64,000 nt of DNA from positions 174,532 to 238,531 of the forward strand of contig NZ_JAAOXM010000013.1 of the NCBI RefSeq assembly GCF_011605345.1. The letters run 5' to 3'. Below are positions 11,501 through 20,381 of this stretch, piece by piece; position 1 is the first letter of the stretch; the number at the start of each line of letters is the position of its first letter. Position numbers and translations under genes: made by a program. Origin of the DNA: Burkholderia sp. D-99 (GTDB taxonomy: Bacteria > Pseudomonadota > Gammaproteobacteria > Burkholderiales > Burkholderiaceae). The notes below the pieces were generated by a model that was given only the letters and a program-made list of their open reading frames with translations, was not told where the DNA came from and made no database searches.

Positions 11501-13550
11501 CCGTACGCTGCCCGATTACATGGTGCCCGCACAGCTGATCGTGCTCGACGCGCTGCCGCGCAACGCGAACAGCAAGGTCGATCGCGCGCGGCTGCCGGCA
11601 CCCGTGCGCGTCGAACGCACGTACGAAGCGCCGCAGGACGGCGACGAAGCCACGCTCGCGGCGATCTGGTGCGACGTACTGAATCTCGAGCGCGTGGGCC
11701 GGGGCGATCACTTCTTCGATCTTGGCGGCCATTCGCTTGCCGCCGTGCGCGTCGCGACGCGCGTGGCCGAACGGCTCGGCCGCGACGTGCCGGTGCGCGC
11801 GCTGTTCGAAGCGCCGGTGCTCGCGCAGTACGCGCGTCAGGTGGCCGATGCGCCACGCGCCGCGCAGGCCGGTGCCGCGGCGCCGGGCGTCGCGGTGGCC
11901 AAGCCGGACGCACATGGCGTGTGGCCGCTGTCGCCGGCGCAGCTCGGCCTGTGGTTCCTGTGGCGCGCGCAGCCGGACAGCGCCGCGTACAACATTCCGG
12001 TCGCGCTGCGGGTGCGCGGCCCGCTCGACGTCGATGCGCTGCGTGCGGCCTTCTCGGAGGTCGCGGCCGTGCATCCGGCGCTGCGCGCGCGGCTCGTGGC
12101 ACGCGACGGTGCGCTGCCGGGCCAGCGGATCGACGCAGACGTTTCCGTCGAACTGCCGGTGATCGACCTGTCGGCGCAAACCGATGTGCTTGCCCGCGCT
12201 GCGGCGCTGACCGACGAGGATGCACTCGCGCCGTTCGACCTCGCGGCCGACGCGCCGCTGTGGCGCGCGCGGGTGCTGCGGCTCGGCGCGGACGATCACG
12301 TGCTGTCGGTGACGATCCATCACATCGTATCGGATGGCGAATCGATCGAGCTGTGGCTCGATGCGGTTCGTGCGCGCTATGTCGTACGCGTGCAGGGCGG
12401 TGACGTGCCGGCCAAAGAGGCCGTGCAACCGGCCACCCAACCGGCCGTCCCGCTCGTGCTCCCCGCGCCGTGCCATCCGTCCCGCGTCGCCTACTGGCGC
12501 GATGCGCTGGCCGACCTGCCGGCGCGCGTGCTGCCGCAACGCGCGGACGCGCCGGCCGTGCCGCAATGGCGCGCGGCCCGCATCGCGTTCGAATTCGACG
12601 CTTCGCTGATCCGTGCCGCACGCGACACGGCATCGGCCGCGCACGCGACGCTGCCGATGCTGCTGCACGCGGCGCTCAACACCGCGCTGCTCCGCGCGAC
12701 GGGTGCGGCCGACCAGCCGGTCGGCGTGCTCGCGTCGACGCGCGAGCTGACGGGTGACGCCGCCCGCGAGGCGCTCGGCCTCTTCATCAATTCGGTGGTC
12801 GTGCGCACGCGGATCGACCCGGCCGCGCGTCGTGCGGATGTGCTCGCACACGTGCGCGACACGGCGCTCGCGGCCTATGCGCACGCCGACGTGCCGTTCG
12901 CGGACGTCGTCGCGGCGCTGCGCGCGCCGCGTGCCGCGCAGGCCAATCCGCTGTTCCAGGTGATGTTCAACTACCTGCGCCCGACCGGTGCCGCGGCGCG
13001 CGACTGGGCCGGCCTGTCGCTGGCCGGATTCGACGATGTGCGCCACCGCGTCGTGTTCACGCTGGAGCTGGACGTCGTCGAGCATCCGGACGGCCGCGTG
13101 AGCGCCGCGTTCTCGTATGCGGACGAGCTGCTCGAGCGCGGCTTCGTCGATGCGCTCGTCGATGTCTACCACGACGAAGTCGCGCGCTTCGCCGGCGCGT
13201 CGGAAGCCGCGCTCGGGGCGCCCGACAAGCGGGCCGTTGCGCAGGCGTCGCAGCACGCGCAGGTGGAAGGCAACGCACGCGCTGCAACGTCGTCACGTGT
13301 ACCGCATGCGGCTGCCGCGCTCGCGGCGCTGTGGTCCGACACGTTCGCGACGGCCGCGCCCGAGCCCGATGCCGACCTGTTCGAAGCGGGCGCGACCTCG
13401 TTCGACGTCGTGCGCTTCATCGACGCGGCCGGCCGGGCCGGTCATGCGCTGACGGTCGCCGACCTGTTCGCGTCGCCGACGCTCGCGGCACTCGGCGCGC
13501 GGCTCGATGCGCGCACGGAAACGGGACAGGAGGAACGCCATGCTGGCTGA
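8547..13550 (+). CDS. orbJ: Ornibactin non-ribosomal peptide synthetase OrbJ
   Basis: A 1667-residue NRPS with visible order C-A-T-C-T. The first C domain has HHIVSDGWSS near residue 184. The A domain has YTSGSTGKPKG near 660, and its A10 motif is NSK rather than the usual NGK. The carrier has GGHSLAA near 1059, the second C domain has HHIVSDGESI near 1258, and a divergent terminal carrier has GATSFD near 1614. No thioesterase or reductase follows. In the ornibactin system OrbJ adds the fourth residue, N5-formyl-N5-hydroxyornithine; the extra C-T pair probably relates to putrescine capping and release (inference). The start is the ATG 9 bases after the orbI stop, with a GGACGACGG-like ribosome site. 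The 3' end overlaps orbK by 11 bases. Confidence 0.95.
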   Translation: MTKVQPDWLALATRFAQLPDAQRAVFIDKLGAAGIDFRVLPIPPRKPRSDRVPASFAQTRLWLHARLIDAPDAYHITERLALTGPLDAHALRLACDALIARHEALRTTFDEAQDGVAQTIHAPMRCPWRETGLEALPDAQRTARAQAVATADEAEPFDLGAAPLVRAHLVRFDATHHWLALTVHHIVSDGWSSGVMLEELAAFYRTYASDRPVPLAPLPIQYADYALWQRRWLDAGERERQLAFWRERLDPQRGVLTLPGAAARPAHRSARGARHVFSLDARIGAQLRAFAAASGATPFAVLLATLDALLARATGDARICVGVPAANRERAEVAGLIGFFVNTLAIDVDVPAHGDFSSLVARTQRALVDAQMHQDVPFEQVVDALGVPRSASHHPLFQVMAAYGERRALPALGAASAALLPSGTPSAKFDLTLSVEATPDGTFDAAFIYALDLFDADAIERLAARFVTLLADALARPDMPVGDLEWLPVGERAQLLAWNAPAGATDAEPFVPVHARIAVHAQARPDARGVADIDRAFTRGEVDARAARLARHLVAAGVRPEMRVGVALQRSVDLLVALIAVLKSGAAFVPLDPAHPRERLAQIVGDANIAHVLTDGASAASLPDLPALRVWRADEVEALDEAAHVVLPDVLPGHAAYAIYTSGSTGKPKGVIVDHASFALHCAAIAERYGAGEQDVFLLFQSVNFDGAHEGWFSQYMSGAAVSVTADVLWPPAQTCAMMVRDGVTMTYVPPGCAAQLAEWALAHGAPPTLRSLTVGGEATSREAFAMLRRALPNVRVVNGYGPTETVITPTLWMFRPGDDLAKLGDAAYLPIGTLVGARTAHVLDERLHPLPVGVIGELYLGGEGIGVARGYLDRPALTAERFVPDPYGAPGARLYRTGDLVRRRADGVFDFIGRVDHQVKLRGLRIELGEIEAQLAAHDAVREACAVVHGQGALAQLVAYVELTADAQAAAQPVEAATLDAHLRRTLPDYMVPAQLIVLDALPRNANSKVDRARLPAPVRVERTYEAPQDGDEATLAAIWCDVLNLERVGRGDHFFDLGGHSLAAVRVATRVAERLGRDVPVRALFEAPVLAQYARQVADAPRAAQAGAAAPGVAVAKPDAHGVWPLSPAQLGLWFLWRAQPDSAAYNIPVALRVRGPLDVDALRAAFSEVAAVHPALRARLVARDGALPGQRIDADVSVELPVIDLSAQTDVLARAAALTDEDALAPFDLAADAPLWRARVLRLGADDHVLSVTIHHIVSDGESIELWLDAVRARYVVRVQGGDVPAKEAVQPATQPAVPLVLPAPCHPSRVAYWRDALADLPARVLPQRADAPAVPQWRAARIAFEFDASLIRAARDTASAAHATLPMLLHAALNTALLRATGAADQPVGVLASTRELTGDAAREALGLFINSVVVRTRIDPAARRADVLAHVRDTALAAYAHADVPFADVVAALRAPRAAQANPLFQVMFNYLRPTGAAARDWAGLSLAGFDDVRHRVVFTLELDVVEHPDGRVSAAFSYADELLERGFVDALVDVYHDEVARFAGASEAALGAPDKRAVAQASQHAQVEGNARAATSSRVPHAAAALAALWSDTFATAAPEPDADLFEAGATSFDVVRFIDAAGRAGHALTVADLFASPTLAALGARLDARTETGQEERHAG

Positions 13551-14574
13551 AGTGCGTCCGGACGGATTCACGATGCTCGATACGTACCGCCTCGCGTTCG
13601 CGGACGGCCTGTTCGCCATGCGCGACGGCGTGGAGATCCGCGTCGCGCAGGGCGACGGCATCGGCGCGCAGTTGTTGCGCGCGCAACTCGGCGACGACGG
13701 CGCACTGCGCCTCGTCGCGTACAACCATCGCGCGGCGCCGGCCGACCAGCGGCGTGCGCTGCTGGCCGCGTTGGCCGCGGCGTTTTCGGACAGCGCGCGC
13801 CACGCGGCGATCCGGCTCGACCCGGCCGCGTGGCCCGCGGTCGCGCTCGATGCGCTGCGCGCAAGCGGCGTGCTCGCCGACGCCGGCCGTTGCATGCGCG
13901 AAGGCTGGGCACAGCAGGCCGATCTGTGGCTCGTCGGCCCGCATCTGCCGTGCGCGACGTTGCCCATGTTCACCGACGGCCGCCGCCATCCGCGCCGGCC
14001 GCCGGCGCCGCGCGGCGACGTCTATGCGCGCGACCTGCCGGCGCTTGGCGTGCGCTTCACGCTGCGCGGCTGGCAGCCGGCCGAGGACGCCCAACTCGTC
14101 GCGCGCTGGTTCGACGAGCCGCGTGTGCGCGACGGCTGGCCGGGCGCACAGCCTGGCGCGGACGGTACGCCAGGCGCCGCACCCGATGCCGATCCGCACG
14201 TCACGCCACTGGTCGGCTGCTTCGACGGCGAACCGTTCGCGTATTTCGAAGCGTTCTGGCTGAAGGAAGACGCGCTCGCGCCGCACGTCGCAGCGCGCGA
14301 CTACGACCGCGGGTTGCGGATGCTGGTCGGCGAAGCGCGCTGGCGCGGCCCGCATTGCGTGGCGGGCTGGCTGCCGTCCGTCGTTCATTACCTGTTTCTC
14401 GACGACCCGCGTACCGAAGCGGTCGGCTGTGCCGTTCCGGCCGGCCACGCGCGGGTTGCCGACCATCTCGCGCGGCATGGCTTCGCGCGGCAGCGCCGTC
14501 TCGCGCTGGCCGACGCGCAGCCGCTGTGGATGCGCACGCTGCGCGAGACGTTCTTCTCCGGCCGTCACGTCTGA
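13540..14574 (+). CDS. orbK: Siderophore GNAT acyltransferase OrbK
   Basis: 344 residues. The C-terminal half (about 160-344) is the IucB/RhbD/AlcB-type GNAT acyltransferase fold, with FAYFEAFWLKED, YDRGLRMLVG and YLFLDDPRT, the motifs of siderophore hydroxylamine acyltransferases. It is expected to act on ornithine-derived hydroxamate side chains of ornibactin, either acylating N5-hydroxyornithine or supplying the 3-hydroxyacyl group. An upstream ATG at 13507 is in frame, but the ATG at 13540 has a good AGGAGG-like site at 13528-13534 and overlaps the orbJ stop, which suggests translational coupling. OrbL, encoded four genes downstream, is a paralogue with the same C-terminal motifs, so the division of labour between them cannot be read from sequence. 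Confidence 0.88.
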   Translation: MLAEVRPDGFTMLDTYRLAFADGLFAMRDGVEIRVAQGDGIGAQLLRAQLGDDGALRLVAYNHRAAPADQRRALLAALAAAFSDSARHAAIRLDPAAWPAVALDALRASGVLADAGRCMREGWAQQADLWLVGPHLPCATLPMFTDGRRHPRRPPAPRGDVYARDLPALGVRFTLRGWQPAEDAQLVARWFDEPRVRDGWPGAQPGADGTPGAAPDADPHVTPLVGCFDGEPFAYFEAFWLKEDALAPHVAARDYDRGLRMLVGEARWRGPHCVAGWLPSVVHYLFLDDPRTEAVGCAVPAGHARVADHLARHGFARQRRLALADAQPLWMRTLRETFFSGRHV

Positions 14575-14606
14575 CGGGCCGGATTCACCGACAAGGGAGC
14601 TGAGAC

Positions 14607-15971
14607 ATGCAGAGAGAAACCGTATTCGACCTGATCGGCGTCGGCTTCGGGCCGTCGAATCTGGCGCTGGCGATACGCCTCGCGGAGCGCAGCGGCGCGC
14701 GCACGTTTGCCCATTGCTTCGTCGAGCGCCAGCCTGAATTCGGCTGGCATCGCGGGATGCTGCTCGATGACTGCCGGATGCAGATCTCGTTTCTGAAGGA
14801 TCTCGTCACGATGCGCGATCCGAAAAGCCGCTATACGTTCATCAACTACCTGTTCGAACGCGGCCGCCTGAACGAATTCGTCAACCTGAAGAATTTCTAT
14901 CCGACGCGCGTCGAATTCCACGATTACCTGAGCTGGGTCGCCGACGCGTTCGACGATCGCGTTCACTACAGCGAGACCGTGCTGGGCATCGAGCCCGTGC
15001 GTGGCGACGGTGCACGGATCGACGCGCTGCGCGTGCTGTCGCGCGACGCCACCGGCCACGAGCGCCAGCGCGTCACGCGCGCGCTGTCGGTCGGCGTCGG
15101 CGGCACGCCTGCGATTCCGGACGCGTTCGCCGCGCTCGGCCGCGACCGCGTGATCCATTCGTCGTCGTACCTGACCGACATCGACCGGCTCGTCGCGTCG
15201 CCGGACGGCGAGCGCCGCCGTGTCGCGGTGATCGGTGCGGGGCAGAGCGCGGCCGAGGTGTTCATCGATCTCGCGCGCCGTTTCCCGCACGTCGATGCGA
15301 GCCTCGTGATGCGTGCCGGCGCGCTGAAGCCGGCCGACGACAGCCCGTTCGTCAACGAGATCTTCAGCCCCGAATTCACCGATGTCGTCTATGCGCAACC
15401 GCACGACGCACGCCGCGCGCTGCTCGAACGCTATCGCGACACGAACTACGCGGTGGTCGACCGGCCGCTGATCGAACAGATCTACGAAATGCTGTACCTG
15501 CAGCGCATCGACGGCACGCCGCGTCATGCATTACTCGCGAACAGCGCGATCGAGGCCGCGGTACGCACCGCCGACGGCCGCATCGAGCTGACGCTGCGCG
15601 ACCGGATGAGCGGCGCCACGCGCGTCGAACGCTTCGACGCGCTCGTGCTGGCGACCGGCTACCGCCGCGACACGCATTCGGCGCTGCTCGAAGGGCTCGC
15701 GCCGCACCTGGGCGATGCGCTCACGCGCGGCGACGTCACGCGCGACTACCTGCTCGCGACGCCCGAAACCTTCGCGCCGCGCATCTACCTGCAAGGCTGC
15801 TGCGAAGACAGCCACGGTTTGTCCGACACGCTGCTGTCGGTACTGGCGCGCCGCGCGGACGAAATCTGCGCGTCGCTCGAAGACGGGATCGCGCCCGCCC
15901 ATGACGAAGGCGCGGCCCGGGCAAGACAAGAAAACGGGGTGAGCGCGAGCCGGATGGCTTTCGCTCTTTGA
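14607..15971 (+). CDS. pvdA: L-ornithine N5-monooxygenase
   Basis: 454 residues. This flavin-dependent N-hydroxylating monooxygenase makes N5-hydroxyornithine, the hydroxamate precursor of ornibactin, using FAD, NADPH and O2. The FAD-binding GVGFGPSNLALA lies at residues 12-23, the NADPH-binding GAGQSAAEVF near 210, and the ATGYRRD motif of the family near 350. Length matches PvdA/IucD-type enzymes. It starts 32 bases after orbK with a GGGAGC ribosome site and is followed after 22 bases by orbA, so it belongs to the same transcription unit. The short C-terminal tail after the conserved domain is variable in sequence and unremarkable. Confidence 0.96.
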   Translation: MQRETVFDLIGVGFGPSNLALAIRLAERSGARTFAHCFVERQPEFGWHRGMLLDDCRMQISFLKDLVTMRDPKSRYTFINYLFERGRLNEFVNLKNFYPTRVEFHDYLSWVADAFDDRVHYSETVLGIEPVRGDGARIDALRVLSRDATGHERQRVTRALSVGVGGTPAIPDAFAALGRDRVIHSSSYLTDIDRLVASPDGERRRVAVIGAGQSAAEVFIDLARRFPHVDASLVMRAGALKPADDSPFVNEIFSPEFTDVVYAQPHDARRALLERYRDTNYAVVDRPLIEQIYEMLYLQRIDGTPRHALLANSAIEAAVRTADGRIELTLRDRMSGATRVERFDALVLATGYRRDTHSALLEGLAPHLGDALTRGDVTRDYLLATPETFAPRIYLQGCCEDSHGLSDTLLSVLARRADEICASLEDGIAPAHDEGAARARQENGVSASRMAFAL

Positions 15972-15993
15972 CAAAGGCGCGGTCGGAGACCGC

Positions 15994-18246
15994 ATGAAAA
16001 AAGTGGAGCAGAGAAAGATGGAGTGGGCAACAGGCACGCGTTTGCGTGCGATCGCAGCCGCGGCGAGCGTGGCGTTCGGTGCGGCGGCAGGGCAGGCGTA
16101 TGCCCAGACGGCGCCGGCCGTGAACGCAGGCGCCGCGGCGTCGGCCAGCAGTGCGCAGGGCGGTGCGGCGGCCAGTGCGTCGACCGGCACGCTGCCGACG
16201 ATCAACGTCAACGCGGCCTCGGAAGGCGACGGCACGGTCGGACTCGTCGCGAAGCGCAGCCGCACCGGCACGAAGACCGACACGCCGATCAACGAGATCC
16301 CGCAGACGATCAACGTCGTCACCGCGCAGCAGATCGAGATGACCGGTGCGACCGACGTGAACGCGGCACTGCGCTACGTACCGGGTTTCTCGTCGTACGG
16401 CTCGGACAACCGTTCCGACTGGTACTCGGCGCTGCGCGGCTTCACGCCGACCGCGTACGTGAACGGGCTGCAGGTGCCGAACACGATCAACCTCGCGAGC
16501 TGGCGCGTCGATCCGTACATGATCGACAGCATCAGCGTGCTGCGCGGGCCGACCTCGGTGCTGTACGGCGCGGGCGACCCGGGCGCGATCATCGACGTGC
16601 AGACCAAGCTCGCCGACGGCGAGCGCGTGCGCGAGGCCGGCGTGCAGATCGGCAACTATGCGCGCAAGCAGTTCATGATCGACGTCGGCGACAAGCTCGA
16701 CCCGGACGGCAAGTATGCGTACCGGTTCGTCGGCGTCGCACGCGACGGCAACGCGCTGACCGGCCCGAACAACGACCAGCGCGTCGCGCTCGCGCCGTCG
16801 TTCCGCTGGCGCCCGAACGCGGATACGTCGCTGACGCTGTCCGCGACCTACCTGCAGGACTGGGGCGACATCTCGTCGAACTTCCTGCCCGCGCAGGGTA
16901 CGGTGCTGCCGAACCCGAACGGGCAGATCAACAAGGACGTGTACGAGGGCGATCCGAACTTCAACTACTACCGCAAGAAGCAGTGGTCGGTCGGCTACCA
17001 GTTCGAGCAGAACCTGACTTCGGCCTGGACGTTCCGCCAGAACGTGCGGCTGATGCACTTGTCGCTCGACAACGGTTCGGTGTGGGGCGCCGGCTTCGCC
17101 GACGGCAGCACGACCAATGTCAACCGCTGGGCCGGTGTGTTCCAGATGAATTACAGCCGCTTCGACATCGACAACAACGTGGAAGGCCGCTTCGCGACGG
17201 GCCCGCTGCAGCACACGCTGCTGCTGGGCTTCCAGTACAACCGCCAGACCGCGACCGACAGCGAATGGATGGCTGCCGCGCCGACGCTGAACATTTACAA
17301 CCCCGTCTACACGCCCGTGACCACGGCCGTGTTCTCCGATCCGAACACCACGTATCGCACGAACACGTACACGACGATGAACACCTTCGGCCTGTACGCG
17401 CAGGACCAGATCAAGTGGAACCGCTGGACGCTGACGCTCGGCGGCCGCGAGGACTGGGTCAACATGCGCCAGGACGACCGCGCCGGCGGCACGTCGACGA
17501 AGGCGGACGTCACGGCGTTCACCGGCCGCGTCGGCCTCACGTACCAGGGCGACTACGGGCTGTCGCCGTACATCAGCTACGCGACGTCGTTCAATCCGCT
17601 GATCGGCGTGAACCTGCTCGGCGGCGGGTTGCCGCAGCCGACGCGCGGCAAGCAGATCGAGGCCGGCCTGCGCTGGCAGCCGCCCGGCAAGAACCTGATG
17701 CTGAACGCGGCGATCTACCAGATCAACCAGACCAACGGGATTACGCCAGCGCTGCCGAGTCAGGACGACAGCGGCACCAAGTCGGTACAGTCCGGCGAGG
17801 TGCGTTCGCGCGGGATCGAGCTGAGCGCGACCGGCAAGGTCACGCCGAACCTGTCGATGATCGCTTCGTACGTCTACCAGGACGTGAAGGTCATCAAGGC
17901 GAACGACAACTCGCTGAACAACTGGCCGGTCGACATTCCGCGTCCGCGCCAGATGGCATCGCTGTGGGCCGACTGGACGTGGCATACGGGGGCGCTCGCG
18001 GGGCTTGGCCTCGGCGGCGGCATTCGCTACCAGAGCGCGTCGGCCGGTGGGTCCGACAACGCGCTGACGGTATCGAGCGTCACGCTGTTCGACGCGGGTG
18101 TGCACTACGACACGCGTAACTGGCGCTTCGCCGTGAATGCGACGAACCTGGCCAACCGCCACTACATCAGCGGCTGCCAGTCGGTGAACGTCTGCGTTTT
18201 CGGCACCGACCGCACGGTGATCGCGACCGCGAAATACAACTGGTGA
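15994..18246 (+). CDS. orbA: TonB-dependent ferric-ornibactin receptor
   Basis: 750 residues. It begins with a basic N-terminus and an Ala-rich signal peptide ending at about AQAYAQ. A TonB-box-like LPTINV segment and a plug domain (INEIPQTINVV, GATDVNAALRYVPGF, LRGPTSVLYGAGDPGAIID) follow, and then a 22-strand-type barrel ending in the aromatic residue typical of outer-membrane proteins (YNW). Its place in the ornibactin operon identifies it as OrbA, which imports Fe(III)-ornibactin across the outer membrane with TonB energy. The start at 15994 is chosen because GGAGA lies 4 bases upstream; the ATG at 16018 is a second possibility and would still leave a signal peptide. Confidence 0.95.
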   Translation: MKKVEQRKMEWATGTRLRAIAAAASVAFGAAAGQAYAQTAPAVNAGAAASASSAQGGAAASASTGTLPTINVNAASEGDGTVGLVAKRSRTGTKTDTPINEIPQTINVVTAQQIEMTGATDVNAALRYVPGFSSYGSDNRSDWYSALRGFTPTAYVNGLQVPNTINLASWRVDPYMIDSISVLRGPTSVLYGAGDPGAIIDVQTKLADGERVREAGVQIGNYARKQFMIDVGDKLDPDGKYAYRFVGVARDGNALTGPNNDQRVALAPSFRWRPNADTSLTLSATYLQDWGDISSNFLPAQGTVLPNPNGQINKDVYEGDPNFNYYRKKQWSVGYQFEQNLTSAWTFRQNVRLMHLSLDNGSVWGAGFADGSTTNVNRWAGVFQMNYSRFDIDNNVEGRFATGPLQHTLLLGFQYNRQTATDSEWMAAAPTLNIYNPVYTPVTTAVFSDPNTTYRTNTYTTMNTFGLYAQDQIKWNRWTLTLGGREDWVNMRQDDRAGGTSTKADVTAFTGRVGLTYQGDYGLSPYISYATSFNPLIGVNLLGGGLPQPTRGKQIEAGLRWQPPGKNLMLNAAIYQINQTNGITPALPSQDDSGTKSVQSGEVRSRGIELSATGKVTPNLSMIASYVYQDVKVIKANDNSLNNWPVDIPRPRQMASLWADWTWHTGALAGLGLGGGIRYQSASAGGSDNALTVSSVTLFDAGVHYDTRNWRFAVNATNLANRHYISGCQSVNVCVFGTDRTVIATAKYNW

Positions 18247-18332
18247 CGATGCGCGCCGCGGCCCGCCGGCCGGCCTTCGTGGCCGGCGCGGGCCGGCTGC
18301 GGCGCCTTCGTCCGCTCTTCCACGACGCATCC

Positions 18333-19172
18333 ATGCCGAAGAAAAATCTCGTCTACATCCAGTCGCTGCGCAACGGCGCGGCCGATCGTGCCGGGCAGCC
18401 GGTCGCGTATCAGGGCGGCACGCGCTACATGAAGGCGCCGCTCGAATTCCTCGTCGAACGCCTGAACGACTCGCCGCTCGGCGAGCGCTACACGCTCAGG
18501 GGCGTGATCGTCGACGACGACGGCGGTTCGCCGGCCGATCGCGCGAAAGTGGCCGATTACGGCTTTGCGCGCACACCGGGCCGCCCGTGGATCCTGCCGG
18601 AAGGGTTGGCGGTGCAGGGCCGGCCGGTCGACGAACTGTTTTGCTCGATTCCGTCGACGTACCGGCGCCTGCCGCGCGACGCGCGCGAGCGCGTGGCCGG
18701 CAAACAGGCGTTCGAGCGCCGCCTGCTCGAGCGCCTGCTCGAACTCGAAGCCGACGTCGTCGTGCTCGACGGGCTGCTCGTGATCCTCGACGAACTCGTG
18801 CGGCCCGGTGCGCGCTTTCATCGGCGCATCGCCAACATCCACCCGGGCATCACCGCCGACGGTTCGCCGTACCAGCGGCGCGGCGCGTGGGCGACGCTCG
18901 ACGCGCTGCACGGCGCGCGCGGCGAACGGGTCGACTGGGCGAGCGGCGCGACGTCGTCCGTCGAGCCCGTGACGATGACGGGCGCGTCGTTCCACTACGT
19001 CGACAACGGCATCGATTCCGGCGAGGTGATCTGCGACGTGCTCGACACGCCGATCGCACCGGGCGACACGATTCTCGAACTGCGCTGGAACAACTTCCAG
19101 CGCAGCCTGTTTCCGGCGCTCGAGCGGGGGCTGCACGTTCTCGCCGATCGCCACGACGCGGGAGCACTGTGA
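18333..19172 (+). CDS. pvdF: N5-hydroxyornithine formyltransferase
   Basis: 279 residues beginning MPKKNLVYIQSLRN, the usual start region of PvdF proteins. It belongs to the formyltransferase fold, with HRRIANIHPGITADGSPYQRRGA carrying the family N-I-H-P-G core, followed by GASFHYVDNGIDSGEVI. It transfers a formyl group from 10-formyltetrahydrofolate to N5-hydroxyornithine, giving the residue used at ornibactin position 4. The frame is open back to a GTG overlapping the orbA stop, but those 30 residues are Arg/Ala-rich and do not resemble the family, so the ATG at 18333 is preferred even though no clear ribosome site precedes it. The stop overlaps the orbL start codon by one base. Confidence 0.93.
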   Translation: MPKKNLVYIQSLRNGAADRAGQPVAYQGGTRYMKAPLEFLVERLNDSPLGERYTLRGVIVDDDGGSPADRAKVADYGFARTPGRPWILPEGLAVQGRPVDELFCSIPSTYRRLPRDARERVAGKQAFERRLLERLLELEADVVVLDGLLVILDELVRPGARFHRRIANIHPGITADGSPYQRRGAWATLDALHGARGERVDWASGATSSVEPVTMTGASFHYVDNGIDSGEVICDVLDTPIAPGDTILELRWNNFQRSLFPALERGLHVLADRHDAGAL

Positions 19173-20188
19173 TGGAAGACACGCTGACGAAACCGGCCGG
19201 CGCCGCGGACGCCGTCGAAGGTGAAGTGGCCGCCGCGCTCGACGGCGCCGCGCACGGGCAGGCGATGGCAGTCGCCGAGCGCACGCTCGACGCCTGGCGG
19301 CCCGACGATTCGCCGGATGCCCTGCTCGCGGCGTTCGTCGCGCTCTTCAACACCGACACGCGATACGACGCGGCAACAATCACGGTGCCGCTCGGCGGCG
19401 CCGATACGGCGGCCGTTGCGTCGTACGTCGCGCGCGCGGTGCGTGAGGGCGTGATCGACGGCGCGCAGGTTGCGGGCGACACGCTGCGGCTGACCGTGTC
19501 GCGCACGACGTTCTGGCAGAACCCGCGGCCGTGGCTGAAGGCGCCCGCATCGGGCGGGATGCCGCTGCGCTATGCGATCACGAACGGGCACCGGCACCCG
19601 GTACGGCCGCCGTCGCCGGCCGGCGAGATCTATGCACGCACCATGCCGCAGGTCGGGATGACGTTCAGCCTGCGCACCGTCGACATCGACGCGCACGCGG
19701 ACCTGTTCAGCGGCTGGATGAACCTCGATCGCGTCGCGCAGTTCTGGGACCAGCGCGGCACACGCGACGAGCACGCGGCGTATCTCGCCGAGCGGCTCGC
19801 CGATCCGCACATGCACCCGATGATCGGTTATTTCGACGACACGCCGTTCGGCTATTTCGAGTTCTACTGGGCGAAGGAGGACCGTCTCGCGCCGTTCTAC
19901 GATGCGCACGACTACGACCGCGGGCTGCACCTGCTGATCGGCGACTCGCGTTTCCAGAGCGCCGGCAAGCTGCATGCATGGTGGAGCGGGGTGCTGCACT
20001 ACATGTTCGTCGACGAACCGCGCACGCAGCGGCTCGTCGGCGAGCCGCGCGTCGATCACGTGCGGCACATCGCGTACATGCACCGGCTTGGCTTCTACAC
20101 GCTGAAGGAGTTCGACTTTCCGCACAAGCGCGCGGCGCTCACCGTGATCGAGCGCGATACGTTCTTTGACACTTTCCGGCTGCCGTGA
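19172..20188 (+). CDS. orbL: Siderophore GNAT acyltransferase OrbL
   Basis: 338 residues and a paralogue of OrbK. The N-terminal part (1-130) is divergent. The C-terminal part has PMIGYFDDTPFGYFEFYW, YDRGLHLLIG and YMFVDEPRTQRLVGEP, all diagnostic of the IucB/RhbD acyltransferase family. It is probably the acyltransferase that attaches the 3-hydroxy fatty acyl chain to N5-hydroxyornithine, but sequence alone does not separate its role from OrbK. The ATG overlaps the last base of the pvdF stop (TGATG) and GGGAGC lies just upstream. It is the last gene of the plus-strand siderophore unit and is followed by a hairpin at 20199-20223. Confidence 0.9.
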   Translation: MEDTLTKPAGAADAVEGEVAAALDGAAHGQAMAVAERTLDAWRPDDSPDALLAAFVALFNTDTRYDAATITVPLGGADTAAVASYVARAVREGVIDGAQVAGDTLRLTVSRTTFWQNPRPWLKAPASGGMPLRYAITNGHRHPVRPPSPAGEIYARTMPQVGMTFSLRTVDIDAHADLFSGWMNLDRVAQFWDQRGTRDEHAAYLAERLADPHMHPMIGYFDDTPFGYFEFYWAKEDRLAPFYDAHDYDRGLHLLIGDSRFQSAGKLHAWWSGVLHYMFVDEPRTQRLVGEPRVDHVRHIAYMHRLGFYTLKEFDFPHKRAALTVIERDTFFDTFRLP

Positions 20189-20198
20189 CGGGGCGGGT

Positions 20199-20223
20199 GC
20201 GCAGCGTCGGTGCGACGTTGCGC
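20199..20223 (+). terminator. Hairpin downstream of orbL, possible transcription terminator
   Basis: The arms GCGCAGCGTCG and CGACGTTGCGC pair over 11 positions, one as a G-U pair, around a 3-base loop, starting 10 bases after the orbL stop. There is no T-tract, so it may pause or protect the transcript end rather than act as a classical intrinsic terminator. Confidence 0.5.
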
Positions 20224-20381
20224 GCGGTCCGGTGCCGCGCCAGCATCGGCCGTTCGGGATATGGACTGCGCGGCCTGCGTCGTGAAGAATGGATCGCTCT
20301 CCTCATCGACGACAGGCCGGCAACATGACAAAAACACCCGTGGCAGCGTGGGGCGCAACATCCGATTTGCGCCCCCTCAAG

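Noticed and set aside
10410..13256. A 948-codon open frame antisense to orbJ
   Set aside because: It is Arg/His-rich with no recognisable domains and lies fully opposite a clear NRPS; very high GC removes stop codons from such frames.
15736..18330. An 864-codon open frame antisense to pvdA and orbA
   Set aside because: It is a GC-driven shadow of the receptor gene, with no plausible start or domain.
20189..20381. An upstream extension of vapB by about 50 codons
   Set aside because: The longer frame would include the promoter and palindrome; the ATG at 20439 has an ideal ribosome site and matches VapB N-termini.
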